DNA of 64,000 nucleotides. Origin: Streptomyces sp. NBC_01255 (GTDB taxonomy: Bacteria; Actinomycetota; Actinomycetes; Streptomycetales; Streptomycetaceae). The number at the start of each line of letters is the position of its first letter. The first letter of the stretch is position 1. Below, one piece after another: positions 28,528 through 37,661 of the stretch. The notes beneath the pieces are model-generated. The model ran no database searches, was not told where the DNA came from, and saw nothing but the letters and a program-made list of their open reading frames with translations. A program made the position numbers and the translations under genes. The DNA lies in assembly GCF_036226445.1 (NCBI RefSeq), contig NZ_CP108474.1, positions 682,001 to 746,000 of the forward strand, written 5' to 3'.

Positions 28528-28980
28528 TCAGGTGGCGGCGCCGCTCTCCAGGATGCCCTTGAGGGTGAGTTCGTCCCTCGGCATCTCCTTCCGCACGTGC
28601 GGGCGGACGACGAGCGGGACGATCGCCTTACCGATGCCGTGGCCCTCGAAGTCGAGGGAGAGCGTCAGGCGCGACCGCTCGCCGCCGTCCAGCGGCTCGA
28701 TGGTGCCCTGGACGTCACCGCGCACGGGGCCGTCGATGCCGTGCACGTGCCAGTGCCTCGGCGGTTCCAGCTCGATGACCTGCATGGTCGAAGTGAACTC
28801 CCGACGCCCGAGCCGCCGCGTGACGGCGACCTTCGAGCCGACCGCGAGCGGGGCGTCGCCCAGCCTCCGGACCGAGACCGCGCTCTCCTGCCATTCGGGC
28901 AGATGGGTCGGGTCGGTCACGTAGGAGAAGACGTCCGCGGGACTGCGGGATATGTCGATGGTTTCCGTGATGGCAGACAT
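28528..28980 (-). CDS. SRPBCC (START-like) family protein
   Basis: A 150-residue polyketide cyclase/dehydrase-like SRPBCC protein. The N-terminal strand and helix ITETIDISRSPADVFSYVTDPTHLPEWQES are typical of the fold, and the long C-terminal helix closes the cavity. Such proteins bind hydrophobic ligands; many in Streptomyces are uncharacterised. No signal peptide is present. The start is the ATG of MSAITETID. It is monocistronic, pointing away from the nitrate reductase gene. Confidence 0.85.
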   Translation of the reverse strand: MSAITETIDISRSPADVFSYVTDPTHLPEWQESAVSVRRLGDAPLAVGSKVAVTRRLGRREFTSTMQVIELEPPRHWHVHGIDGPVRGDVQGTIEPLDGGERSRLTLSLDFEGHGIGKAIVPLVVRPHVRKEMPRDELTLKGILESGAAT

Positions 28981-29259
28981 GGTGCCCTCTTCGTCCGGCG
29001 GGAGACCGCGCCGGGACCCGAGCCCCGGCGCGGGCTCGTTGTCGCTTCCTACGAAAATGGTCCCACGGGCGGTGGCGCCCCGCCAGTGACGGACGGGGCG
29101 AGCCGGGGCGAGCTCGGGGAGGCGAGCCGGGGGCCTCCTCACAGCGTGCCCCGCGCCGTTGTGTGACCGGCGTTACGGACCATGATCGGCGCGGTTGACA
29201 CAGGCGTAACGGGCATTCCGTACGGTCGGGGCTCGAACGGTTCCACAGAGAGGCCCCCG

Positions 29260-32200
29260 GTGACCCCACACGACACGCAGGACCCACGGGACGACGCCAC
29301 CGCCGCTCAGGTGCGGACCGTCTGCTCGTACTGCGGTGTGGGCTGCGGCATGCTCCTCGACATCGGCCCGGGGCCCGACGGCCGCCGTACGGTCCTCAAG
29401 GCGACGGGCGACAAGGACCACCCCGCCAACCGCGGGCGCCTCTGCACCAAGGGCGCCACCACCGCGGACATGCTCGCCGCGCCGGGACGCCTGACCACCG
29501 CCCTCGTCCGGGACGACCGTGCCGCCGCGCCCGTCCCCACGGACACCGGCCGGGCCATCGCCGAGACCGCCCGCCGGCTGCGGGCCGTCGTCGACGAGCA
29601 CGGCCCCGACGCCTTCGCGCTCTACGTCTCGGGCCAGCTGAGCCTGGAGGCGCAGTACCTCGCCAACAAGCTCGCCAAGGGCTTCATCGGCACGAACCGG
29701 ATCGAGTCGAACTCCCGGCTCTGCATGGCGAGCGCCGGCACCGGCTACAAGCTCTCCCTCGGCGCCGACGGCCCGCCCGGCTCCTACGACGACTTCGAGA
29801 GGGCCGACGTCTTCCTCGTCATCGGCTCCAACATGGCCGACTGCCACCCCATCCTCTTCCTCCGCATGATGGACCGGGTCAAGGCCGGTGCGAGGCTGAT
29901 CGTCGTCGACCCCCGGCGGACGGCCACCGCCGACAAGGCCGACCTCTTCCTCCAGATCAAGCCGGGCACGGACCTCGCGCTCCTCAACGGCCTGCTGCAC
30001 CTGGTGCACGAGCAGGGCCACACCGACCCCGACTTCATCGCCGCGCACACCGAGGGCTGGGAGGCGATGCCGCCGTTCCTCGCCGACTACCCGCCCGCGA
30101 CCGTCGCCGCCCTCACCGGCATACCCGAGCAGGACATCCGCACCGCCGCCGAGTGGATCGGCCTGGCGCGGGAGTGGACCAGCTGCTGGACCATGGGCCT
30201 CAACCAGTCCACCCACGGCACCTGGAACACCAACGCCCTGATCAACCTCCACCTGGCCACCGGCGCGATCTGCCGCCCCGGCTCCGGCCCCTTCTCCCTC
30301 ACCGGCCAGCCCAACGCCATGGGCGGCCGCGAGATGGGCTACATGGGCCCCGGCCTCCCCGGGCAGCGCTCGGTGCTCGTCGCCGAGGACCGGGCCTTCA
30401 CCGAGGAGCTCTGGGAGCTCCCGCCGGGCACACTCCGCGAGGACGGCTCCGGCACCGGCACGATCGATCTCTTCCGGCGCATGGCGGAGGGCGAGATCAA
30501 GGCGTGCTGGATCATCTGCACCAACCCGGTCGCCTCCGTCGCGAACCGGGCCACCGTCGTCGCGGGGCTGCGGGCCGCCGAACTGGTCGTCACCCAGGAC
30601 GCGTTCGCCGAGACCGAGACCAACGCCTACGCCGACGTGGTCCTGCCCGCCGCGCTGTGGACCGAGTCCGAGGGCGTACTGATCAACAGCGAGCGGACGC
30701 TCACCCTCGCCCGGCCGGCCGCCGACCCGCCCGGCGAGGCCCTCCCCGACTGGCGGATCATCGCCCGCGTCGCCCAGGCCATGGGGTACGAGAAGGCCTT
30801 CGCGTACGAGAGCGCCGAGGAGGTCTTCGAGGAGATCAGGCGCGCCGCGAACCCGAAGACCGGCTACGACGTGAGCGGGGTGACGTACGAGCGGCTGCGC
30901 GCGACCCCCGTCCAGTGGCCGGCCTCGCCGGGAGGTCCGGACCGCAACCCGATCCGCTACGTGGACGGCGACGGCGCGGGTCCCGTCTTCCCGACGACGA
31001 GCGGCCGGGCGGTCTTCCACGCCCGCCCGCACATCGACGCCGCCGAGATGCCCGACGACGAGCATCCGTTCGTCCTCAACACCGGGCGTCTCCAGCACCA
31101 GTGGCACACCCTCACCAAGACCGGGAAGGTCGCCAAGCTCAACAAGCTCAACCCGGCGCCCTTCGTCGAGGTGCACCCCGAGGACGCCGAGCGGCTCGGC
31201 ATCGCGGAGGGCGAAGCGATGCGCATCGCGTCACGGCGCGGGGAGGTCGTGCTCCCCGCGGTGGTCACCGACCGCGTCAGGCCGGGCTGCTGCTTCGCGC
31301 CGTTCCACTGGAACGACCTGTTCGGTGAGGGGCTGTGCGTCAACGCCGTCACCAGCGACGCCGTCGATCCGCTCTCCTTCCAGCCCGAGCTGAAGGTGTG
31401 CGCGGTGGCGCTGACGAAGGCCCCCGCCCCGGCCACGATGCCGGCCCGGTCCCCGGCCGCCGTGGCCCCGCGTGTGGTGATCCCGAGCGGGGTCGTGCCG
31501 TCCGGACCGGCCGCCGCCCTCGGCCTCGCGCCGGCCCCGCCGCCCGTCCTCAGCGCCGAGGAGCGCCAGTATCTCGTCGGCTTCCTCGCGGGCCTGGAAT
31601 CGGGCGCACCCGGCGTGCCCGTGCTGCCGCCCGGGGCCCCCTTCCGCGACGAGCACGCCCGCTGGGTGAACGGCGTGCTCGCCGGGCTGTACTCCCGTAC
31701 GCCGGAGGGCTCGGGGCCGCCGCGGGACTCCCGGGCGGACGAGGGTGCGGCGGGCCGCGAGGTCGTCGTGCTGTGGGCCTCGCAGACCGGCAACGCCGAG
31801 GAGTTCGCGGCGGCCACCGCCGAACGGCTCCTCGCGGCGGGGCACCGGCCCGCCCTCACCGGCATGGACACGACCGACCTCAAGGCGCTCCCGCCCGCCG
31901 CCGATCTGCTGCTGATCACCAGCACCTTCGGGGACGGGGACGCGCCCGACAACGGCTCCGGCTTCTGGGACGACCTCACCGCGCCCGACACCCCGCGGCT
32001 CGACGGGCGGCGGTACGCCGTCCTGGCGCTCGGGGACTCCTCGTACGGCGACTTCTGCGGGCACGGTCGGCGCCTGGACCACCGGCTGGACGAGCTCGGG
32101 GCCGTACGCCTGGCGCCCCGTACCGACTGCGAGCCCGACTTCGAGACCTCCGCCCACGCCTGGCTCGACCAGGTCCTCGCCGGCCTGTCCGACGGCGGGC

Positions 32201-33399
32201 AGGCACCACCGGCGGCCTCGGCCGCACCTGCCGCCCCGACCGCACCGACCGCACCGGCTTCGGCGCCCGCGCGCCGGCCCGGGCCCGCCACCACTCCCGC
32301 GCGGCTCGTCGGCAACCGGCTCCTCTCCCTGCCCGGGGCGGGGAAGGAGGTGCGGCGGTTCACCTTCGACACGCGCGACGGCGGGGCTCCGCTCGGCTAC
32401 GAGACCGGCGACGCACTCGGCGTCCAGCCCGTCAACTGCCCCGGCCTCGTGGCCGAATGGCTGGCCGCCACCGGACTCGACGGGGACGCCCCCGTGGAAC
32501 TCCCCGGGTCCGGTCACGTCCCCTTCGGCGAGGCCCTGCACCGCCACCTCGACATCACCCGTACCCCGTCCGCGTTCCTCGGCTTCGTCACGGAGCGGAC
32601 CGGCGACCGGGAGCTGAAGAGGCTCCTCCGCCCCGACAACAAGGACGGGCTCGCCCGGTGGTCCTGGGGCCGTCAGGCCGTCGACGTCATCGCCGAGCAC
32701 CCCGTCCGCGCCACGGCGCAGGAGTGGACCGACGTCCTGGGCCGCCTCAGGCCCCGGCTGTACTCGATCTCCTCCAGCCCACTCACCGACCCCCACCAGG
32801 TCTCCCTGACGGTCTCCGTCGTCCGCTACGAGAGCCTGCGCGGCCGCCCCCGCAAGGGCGTCTGCTCGCCGTTCCTCGCCGACGCCGAACCCGGCGCCCC
32901 CGTCCCGGTCTTCGTCCAGCGCGCGCCGCACTTCCGGCCCCCCGCCGACCCCACGATCCCGATGGTGATGGTCGGCCCCGGCACGGGCGTGGCCCCTTTC
33001 GTCGGCTTCCTCGACGAGCGCCGCGCGCTCGGGCACCGCGCGCCGAACTGGCTCTTCTTCGGCGAGCAGCACCGCGCCACCGACTTCTATTACGAGGACG
33101 AGCTCACCGCCCTCCTCTCCGACGGCACCCTGGACCGGCTCGACACCGCCTTCTCCCGCGACCAGCGCGCCAAGGTCTACGTCCAGGACCGGATGCGGGA
33201 GCATGGTCCGCAGCTGTGGTCCTGGCTCCAGTCCGGCGCGCACTTCTACGTCTGCGGCGACGCCGCCAGGATGGCGAAGGACGTCGACCGGGCCCTGCGG
33301 GACATCGCCGTCACGCACGGCGGCCACGACGCGGAGTCGGCGGCCGTGTACGTGAAGCAGCTCGCCGCCGACAAGCGCTACGTCCGGGACGTGTACTGA
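29260..33399 (+). CDS. Assimilatory nitrate reductase fused to CysJ-like flavoprotein
   Basis: A 1379-residue fusion. Residues 18-70 bind a [4Fe-4S] cluster (Cys22, Cys25, Cys29, Cys62). The molybdopterin oxidoreductase domain runs to about 620, and the molybdopterin-binding end ([21 protein letters not shown]) to about 740. A Pro/Ala-rich linker follows, then a flavodoxin FMN domain from about 832 ([18 protein letters not shown]). The FAD domain begins at about 1017 ([10 protein letters not shown]), and the NADPH-binding domain has [13 protein letters not shown] at about 1236. This joins an NADPH-to-FMN electron path to the nitrate-reducing centre in one cytoplasmic enzyme. The GTG start has GAGAGG about 6 nt upstream. 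The protein type is annotated in actinobacterial genomes; no nir or nas gene is adjacent. Confidence 0.92.
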   Translation: MTPHDTQDPRDDATAAQVRTVCSYCGVGCGMLLDIGPGPDGRRTVLKATGDKDHPANRGRLCTKGATTADMLAAPGRLTTALVRDDRAAAPVPTDTGRAIAETARRLRAVVDEHGPDAFALYVSGQLSLEAQYLANKLAKGFIGTNRIESNSRLCMASAGTGYKLSLGADGPPGSYDDFERADVFLVIGSNMADCHPILFLRMMDRVKAGARLIVVDPRRTATADKADLFLQIKPGTDLALLNGLLHLVHEQGHTDPDFIAAHTEGWEAMPPFLADYPPATVAALTGIPEQDIRTAAEWIGLAREWTSCWTMGLNQSTHGTWNTNALINLHLATGAICRPGSGPFSLTGQPNAMGGREMGYMGPGLPGQRSVLVAEDRAFTEELWELPPGTLREDGSGTGTIDLFRRMAEGEIKACWIICTNPVASVANRATVVAGLRAAELVVTQDAFAETETNAYADVVLPAALWTESEGVLINSERTLTLARPAADPPGEALPDWRIIARVAQAMGYEKAFAYESAEEVFEEIRRAANPKTGYDVSGVTYERLRATPVQWPASPGGPDRNPIRYVDGDGAGPVFPTTSGRAVFHARPHIDAAEMPDDEHPFVLNTGRLQHQWHTLTKTGKVAKLNKLNPAPFVEVHPEDAERLGIAEGEAMRIASRRGEVVLPAVVTDRVRPGCCFAPFHWNDLFGEGLCVNAVTSDAVDPLSFQPELKVCAVALTKAPAPATMPARSPAAVAPRVVIPSGVVPSGPAAALGLAPAPPPVLSAEERQYLVGFLAGLESGAPGVPVLPPGAPFRDEHARWVNGVLAGLYSRTPEGSGPPRDSRADEGAAGREVVVLWASQTGNAEEFAAATAERLLAAGHRPALTGMDTTDLKALPPAADLLLITSTFGDGDAPDNGSGFWDDLTAPDTPRLDGRRYAVLALGDSSYGDFCGHGRRLDHRLDELGAVRLAPRTDCEPDFETSAHAWLDQVLAGLSDGGQAPPAASAAPAAPTAPTAPASAPARRPGPATTPARLVGNRLLSLPGAGKEVRRFTFDTRDGGAPLGYETGDALGVQPVNCPGLVAEWLAATGLDGDAPVELPGSGHVPFGEALHRHLDITRTPSAFLGFVTERTGDRELKRLLRPDNKDGLARWSWGRQAVDVIAEHPVRATAQEWTDVLGRLRPRLYSISSSPLTDPHQVSLTVSVVRYESLRGRPRKGVCSPFLADAEPGAPVPVFVQRAPHFRPPADPTIPMVMVGPGTGVAPFVGFLDERRALGHRAPNWLFFGEQHRATDFYYEDELTALLSDGTLDRLDTAFSRDQRAKVYVQDRMREHGPQLWSWLQSGAHFYVCGDAARMAKDVDRALRDIAVTHGGHDAESAAVYVKQLAADKRYVRDVY

Positions 33400-33457
33400 G
33401 CGCTGCGTCCGGGGACGGGTGGCTGCTTGTACCGAGCGCCGCGTCCGGGGACGGGTG
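33394..33457. repeat. Two-copy direct repeat, 36-nt period
   Basis: A 28-nt unit starting TACTGAGCGCTGCGTCC at 33394 recurs at 33430 as TACCGAGCGCCGCGTCC, with two mismatches. The first copy contains the nitrate reductase stop codon. The repeat lies in the gap between the convergent nitrate reductase and ankyrin genes. Confidence 0.8.
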
Positions 33458-33474
33458 CTGGCGGCGGAGGGCCG

Positions 33475-34248
33475 TCAGGGCCGATCGGCCTCCTCCACCT
33501 CCGCGCGGGTGCGTGCCCCGTTGGCCGTGAGCCAGGCGACGACCTCCGCGGCCTGCTCGGTCTCTCCGGCGCGGGCGACGTCCAGCGGGGTGAGGCCGCC
33601 CCAGCCGATCCGGTCGGGGTCCGCTCCGGCGGCGCGGAGCCGGACGGCGGTGGAGAGCCGTCCGCCCTGGCAGGCGCCCCAGAACGCCTCGGTGATCTCT
33701 TCCGGGGAGGGCGGCGGCGCGGCGCGGAGCCGGGCCTCGACCACCTCGTCGAGCCCGAGTGTCGCGGCGTCCTGGAACGTGGGCCGGGCGCCCAGTTCGA
33801 GCAGGCGGCGGGCCGCGCGCCACTGCCCGAAGGCGCGGGCGTCGGCCAGTGGCGTCCCGCCCGCGATGACGGCTCCGTCGGCCTCGATGTCGGCGCCCGC
33901 GGCGACGAGGGCGTCGATCATCGGGACGTCGTCGTTGCTCGCCGCCCAGTGGAGGGGCGTCTCGCGGTGCACCCCGGTGAAGCGGGCGTCCGGGTCGGCG
34001 CCCGCCGCGACCAGGACGGCGACGGTCTCGGGTCCGCGCGGCACGTGACCGGGCCAGTCGGTGGCCAGATGCAGCGGGCTCCGCCCGCCGGGGCCGCATC
34101 CTTCCCGGTCCTCGACGACCCGGGCGACGGCGAGGCCGGGGTCTCCGGCCAGCAGGCGGCGCAGCGCGTCGAGGTCGCCTGAGCGGATCGCCTCGGTGAC
34201 GGCGACGGCCACGGGGTCCTGGGAGCGCAGCGAGCGCGGAGTCGGCAT
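33475..34248 (-). CDS. Ankyrin repeat protein
   Basis: A 257-residue soluble protein of ankyrin repeats. Recognisable units are GRSPLHLATDWP...VAVLVAAGADPDARFTG, ETPLHWAASNDDVPMIDALVAAGADIEAD, GTPLADARAFGQWRAARRLLELGARP and GLTPLDVARAGETEQAAEVVAWLTANGA. Ankyrin proteins act by protein-protein contact; no partner domain or signal peptide is present. The ATG at 34248 was chosen; a GTG six codons upstream is possible. It is divergent from the pectate lyase gene. Confidence 0.88.
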   Translation of the reverse strand: MPTPRSLRSQDPVAVAVTEAIRSGDLDALRRLLAGDPGLAVARVVEDREGCGPGGRSPLHLATDWPGHVPRGPETVAVLVAAGADPDARFTGVHRETPLHWAASNDDVPMIDALVAAGADIEADGAVIAGGTPLADARAFGQWRAARRLLELGARPTFQDAATLGLDEVVEARLRAAPPPSPEEITEAFWGACQGGRLSTAVRLRAAGADPDRIGWGGLTPLDVARAGETEQAAEVVAWLTANGARTRAEVEEADRP

Positions 34249-34297
34249 AGGGACAGGGTGCCGCACGGGCCCCGCGATTTCCGCCGTGCGCGGAGCC

Positions 34298-34326
34298 TTG
34301 TCAGCCCTGTGGCCCGACCCTATCCT
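34298..34326 (+). promoter_or_regulatory. Sigma-70-type promoter of the pectate lyase gene
   Basis: TTGTCA (34298-34303), a 17-nt spacer and TATCCT (34321-34326). This is a good housekeeping promoter for a Streptomyces gene. Transcription should start near 34333, in front of or inside the adjacent palindrome. Confidence 0.65.
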
Positions 34327-34334
34327 CGCCGACA

Positions 34335-34346
34335 GAAAGCGCTTTC
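34335..34346. promoter_or_regulatory. Palindromic operator GAAAGCGCTTTC
   Basis: A perfect 12-bp palindrome with a central CG, the typical look of a LacI-family operator. It lies 9 nt after the -10 box, so a bound repressor would block transcription initiation of the pectate lyase gene. No LacI gene is adjacent; the nearest are at 48791 and 53119, and their own sites differ. Confidence 0.65.
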
Positions 34347-34418
34347 CACGTTTCTGCGGGAGCCCGGCATGCGGGGCCGGCTCCCGTACCCCGACGACGA
34401 ACCAGGAAGGCGACGAAC

Positions 34419-35996
34419 ATGAGACGACCAGTCGCACGACGACTCCAGGCGGCGCTGGCCGCGGTGGCCCTCGCGGCCGTGACAGGGGCCGTCCTCTCGG
34501 CACCCGCGGCATCGGCGGCGACCGGTGGCACCACCGGGTACGCGACGCAGAACGGCGGGACCACCGGCGGCGCCGGCGGGCAGACCGTGCGGGCCACCAC
34601 GGGGACCGCGATCCACGCGGCCCTGTGCGGCCGGGCCTCCAGCAGCACCCCGATCATCATCGAGGTCGAGGGGACCATCAACCACGCCAACACCAGCCAG
34701 GTGTCGGGCGGCAGTTGCAGCACCGCCGCCGGGGTGATCGAGCTCAAGCAGATCAGCAATGTCACCCTCGTCGGCGTCGGCTCCGGTGCCGTCTTCGACC
34801 AGCTGGGCATCCACATCCGCCAGGCGAGCAACATCGTCATCCAGAACGTGACCGTGCGGAACGTCAAGAAGTCCGGCTCACCCACGTCCAACGGCGGTGA
34901 CGCCATCGGCATGGAGAGCGACGTCCGCAACGTCTGGGTGGACCACGTCACCCTGGAGGCCTCGGGCGGCGAGTCGGAGGGCTTCGACGGCCTCTTCGAC
35001 ATGAAGGACAACACCCAGTACGTGACGCTGTCCTACAGCACCCTGCGCAACTCCGGCCGGGGCGGCCTCGTCGGATCCAGCGAGAGCGACCTCTCGAACA
35101 GCTTCATCACCTACCACCACAACCTGTACGAGAACATCGACTCCCGTGCGCCCCTCCTGCGCGGCGGTACGGCCCACATCTACAACAACCACTACGTGAG
35201 CCTCAACGAGTCCGGCATCAACTCCCGGGCCGGGGCCCGCGCCAAGGTCGACAACAACTACTTCGAGGACTCGAAGGACGTCCTCGGCACCTTCTACACC
35301 GACGCGGCCGGGTACTGGCAGGTCAGCGGAAACATCTTCGACAACGTGACCTGGTCGAGCCCCGGCACCGACAACAACCCGGCGGGTCCGAACCCGCAGT
35401 CCAACACCACGGTGGCCATCCCGTACGCCTACACCCTCGACGCGGCGAGCTGCGTACCGAGCGTCGTGAGCCGGACGGCGGGTGCCGGCAAGGGCCTCCA
35501 GGTGTCGGACGGCGCCTGCTCGCCCCAGACACCGACGCCGACCACCCCGGCGCCCACCACCCCGGCGCCGACGACTCCCGCCCCCACCACCCCGGCTCCG
35601 ACGCCGACTCCGACGTCGTCCCAGCCGAGCGGGACGAACCTCAGCATCGGGGCCGGTTCCGACGGTTCGAGCAAGGCCGACGGGACGAGCTACGGAAGCG
35701 TGCGGGACGGTGACCTGGGCACCTACTGGTCGCCGGCCGGTGCGACCGGTTCCGTGTCGATCAAGTGGGGCTCCCCCACCGCCGTGTCCAAGGTCGTCGT
35801 CAAGGAGGCGGCCGGCGCCACGGGCCGGATCGGATCCTGGCGGGTCCTCAACGCCGACACCGGGGCCGTCCTGAGCTCCGGCAGCGGCGCGGGGGTCATC
35901 ACCTTCGCCCGGACCACCCTGAGCAAGGTGACCTTCGAGATCACCGGCTCGTCGGCGGCACCGCAGGTCGCCGAGTTCGAGACGTACGCCGGATAG
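34419..35996 (+). CDS. Secreted pectate lyase (PL1) with C-terminal discoidin-like module
   Basis: A 525-residue secreted enzyme. The signal peptide runs from residue 1 to about 34 (ending APAASA-A). A parallel beta-helix PL1 domain spans about 35-365; it includes the region MESDVRNVWVDHVTLEA, the Ca2+-binding Asp-rich stretch FDGLFDMKDNTQYVTLSYS and the catalytic Arg region ENIDSRAPLLRGG. A Thr/Pro linker (about 370-400) follows, then a 120-residue module resembling F5/8 type C (discoidin) carbohydrate-binding domains. It cleaves polygalacturonate by beta-elimination outside the cell. A promoter and palindromic operator precede it and a 13-bp hairpin follows. Confidence 0.92.
   Translation: MRRPVARRLQAALAAVALAAVTGAVLSAPAASAATGGTTGYATQNGGTTGGAGGQTVRATTGTAIHAALCGRASSSTPIIIEVEGTINHANTSQVSGGSCSTAAGVIELKQISNVTLVGVGSGAVFDQLGIHIRQASNIVIQNVTVRNVKKSGSPTSNGGDAIGMESDVRNVWVDHVTLEASGGESEGFDGLFDMKDNTQYVTLSYSTLRNSGRGGLVGSSESDLSNSFITYHHNLYENIDSRAPLLRGGTAHIYNNHYVSLNESGINSRAGARAKVDNNYFEDSKDVLGTFYTDAAGYWQVSGNIFDNVTWSSPGTDNNPAGPNPQSNTTVAIPYAYTLDAASCVPSVVSRTAGAGKGLQVSDGACSPQTPTPTTPAPTTPAPTTPAPTTPAPTPTPTSSQPSGTNLSIGAGSDGSSKADGTSYGSVRDGDLGTYWSPAGATGSVSIKWGSPTAVSKVVVKEAAGATGRIGSWRVLNADTGAVLSSGSGAGVITFARTTLSKVTFEITGSSAAPQVAEFETYAG
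35533..35620 (+). repeat. Tandem repeat coding the Thr/Pro linker of pectate lyase
   Basis: Degenerate 12-nt units coding TPAP (about four to five copies) join the lyase and binding modules. Such repeats often change in copy number. Confidence 0.6.
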
Positions 35997-36015
35997 CGGC
36001 GCCGCCTCACCGCTG

Positions 36016-36039
36016 CTTCACCGCTTCACCGCTTCACCG
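36016..36039. repeat. Triplicated 8-bp tandem repeat CTTCACCG
   Basis: Three exact copies of CTTCACCG in a row, between the pectate lyase stop and its hairpin. No function is evident. Confidence 0.7.
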
Positions 36040-36072
36040 CCCGCCGGGCCCGGATTCCTCGGGCCCGGCGGG
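36040..36072. terminator. Bidirectional hairpin terminator
   Basis: CCCGCCGGGCCCG (36040-36052) pairs perfectly with CGGGCCCGGCGGG (36060-36072) over a 7-nt loop. It lies between the convergent pectate lyase gene and the 36092-36772 gene. Confidence 0.8.
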
Positions 36073-36091
36073 TCGCGCGCGTCGTCCCGGC

Positions 36092-36772
36092 TCAGCTCAC
36101 GAACTCCCGGTCGCCGTAGCGCACCTGGGCCTCGTTCCAGTCGGCGCCGAGCGCGGCGGTGAACTTCCGGGCCAGCGGCAGGTCGGCGACCGGGGCGATG
36201 AGGATCAGCCGGCCGTCGAGGGTGACCGAGCCGCCCCCGAGCTTCTCGCGGGCCTCGGCGTCCGCGAGCAGCGCCGCGCGCAGATCGCCCGGGGTGACTC
36301 CGGGGACGTCGATCTCGACGGCGTCGGTCTCCGGCGACGTCCGCGGCAGGCAGCGGAAGGTGAGCACGGACTCCTGGTCGTACTCCTTGGCGATGACGCC
36401 CGCGATGTGGTGGAGCCCGTCGCGGCCGACCCTGTTCACGTCGAACTCGCGCGACCGCTCGTACGTGGCCTGCTTCAGGTCGGTGGACCAGAAGACGCCG
36501 TCCAGGAGCTCCGAGGCGCCGGGCCGGGCGCCGTGGGCTCGGATGACGGCGCGTACCTCGTGGGCGAACCGCGTCAGCCGGGTGTCGAGGCGGGGGTCCT
36601 CGGGATCCGTGATGATCGCGGTGTTGTCGGTGGCGAAGAGCTCCGCGGTGGTGCGGCAGTCGTGCTCGCCGGGGCTCGCGTACGTGCTCTGCGTGCCCGC
36701 GATCCCCAGCATGAGGGCGGCGACGGCGGTGGTCAGGACGCGGGACGTCCGCTGGGCGGTGGTGTGGTTCAT
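36092..36772 (-). CDS. Secreted protein of unknown function
   Basis: A 226-residue protein I do not recognise. A Sec-type signal peptide is clear (about residues 1-33: TSRVLTTAVAALMLGIAG, cleavage near STYAS). The mature part is mixed alpha/beta with no repeats or further membrane helices. It has two Cys (in HDCRTT and FRCLPR), so an extracellular disulfide is possible. The segment GGGSVTLDGRLILIAPVADLPLARKF near the C-terminus is the most hydrophobic. No ribosome site is obvious before the ATG. Its neighbours do not suggest a role. Confidence 0.75.
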   Translation of the reverse strand: MNHTTAQRTSRVLTTAVAALMLGIAGTQSTYASPGEHDCRTTAELFATDNTAIITDPEDPRLDTRLTRFAHEVRAVIRAHGARPGASELLDGVFWSTDLKQATYERSREFDVNRVGRDGLHHIAGVIAKEYDQESVLTFRCLPRTSPETDAVEIDVPGVTPGDLRAALLADAEAREKLGGGSVTLDGRLILIAPVADLPLARKFTAALGADWNEAQVRYGDREFVS

Positions 36773-36838
36773 GGCGTGATCAACGAGGCGGGGAGGCGGG
36801 CGTTGCGTCGCCTTCGCCTCATTGGTCCCGTCCGCGCC

Positions 36839-37558
36839 TCAGGGGGCGGGGTGGAGGTGCGCGAGGCCGTGGACGAGGAGTCCGAGGCCGAAGTCGAACT
36901 CCTCGTCGAGGGAGACGGAGGTGAGGGTCTCGGCGGCCTGGAGGATCGCGGGGTACGCGGCCGGGTCGAGCCCACGGTAGAAGGCGGCGAGCCGGGGGCC
37001 GTCGTCGGGCGCGGAGGCGGGGCCGTACTGCTGGGCCGCGAAGCCGATGACGTAGTGCGTGACGGCGATGAAGGCGCGGGCGGCGAGGTCCGCCGGCAGT
37101 CCGTGTGCGAGGAGGGCGCTCAGGACGCGTTCGCGCTGGGCGAGTCCGTGGGGGCCGACGGGGACCTGGGCCGTGAGCAGCGGCAGGGTGTGGGGGTGAC
37201 CGCGCAGGGTGTCGTGGAGCCGGTGGGCGGTGACCGTGACGGCGTCCCGCCAGTCGACGCGGCCGGCGAGATCGTCGAGGACGGCCTCGCCCAGGACGCG
37301 GTCGACGACGTACGCCAGGATCTCGTCCTTGCCGTCGAAGTGGCGGTAGAGCGTGGCCGTGCCGGAGTTCAGGGCGTCGGCGAGCATGCGCAGGGAGAAG
37401 GCCTGGGTGCCGTGTTCGTCGACGAGGCGCAGGGCTGTGTCGACGATGCGCGCGGTGTCGAGGGAGGGGCGGCCGCGCCGGGGCTCCGCCGCGGGGGCGG
37501 GGGCGGGACGCGCCGCCCACCAGGCGGGGCTGCCGGGGAGTGGCGGGGTGGCGGCCAT
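36839..37558 (-). CDS. TetR family regulator
   Basis: A 239-residue TetR-family repressor. An Ala/Pro-rich N-terminal tail of about 25 residues precedes the helix-turn-helix (about 30-75: GRPSLDTARIVDTALRLVDEHG, FSLRMLADALNSGTATLYRHFDGKDEI). The rest is a TetR_C ligand-binding domain. The ATG of MAATPPLPG was chosen; an in-frame start 11 codons upstream is possible. It lies about 100 nt after the FAD monooxygenase on the same strand. The palindrome at 39232 in front of the monooxygenase is its likely operator, so drug or aromatic ligand binding probably induces both genes. Confidence 0.9.
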   Translation of the reverse strand: MAATPPLPGSPAWWAARPAPAPAAEPRRGRPSLDTARIVDTALRLVDEHGTQAFSLRMLADALNSGTATLYRHFDGKDEILAYVVDRVLGEAVLDDLAGRVDWRDAVTVTAHRLHDTLRGHPHTLPLLTAQVPVGPHGLAQRERVLSALLAHGLPADLAARAFIAVTHYVIGFAAQQYGPASAPDDGPRLAAFYRGLDPAAYPAILQAAETLTSVSLDEEFDFGLGLLVHGLAHLHPAP

Positions 37559-37661
37559 GGTCCGGGGCCTCTCTCGCTGCGCGGGGGTCACCCGGCGGTT
37601 CCGGGTGGCGCGGTGGCCACCGTACCCGGCGGCCTCGCACGCTCCCCGGGCCCCGGTGGCG

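Noticed and set aside
29171..29209. GlnR-like GTnAC half-sites (GTTAC, GTAAC) before the nitrate reductase gene
   Set aside because: The companion GAAAC-type half-sites are missing and spacing is off, so a GlnR box is not supported although GlnR control is biologically likely.
29194..29225. TTGACA as a -35 box for the nitrate reductase gene
   Set aside because: The only -10-like hexamer (TACGGT) is 20 nt away, too far for a confident promoter.
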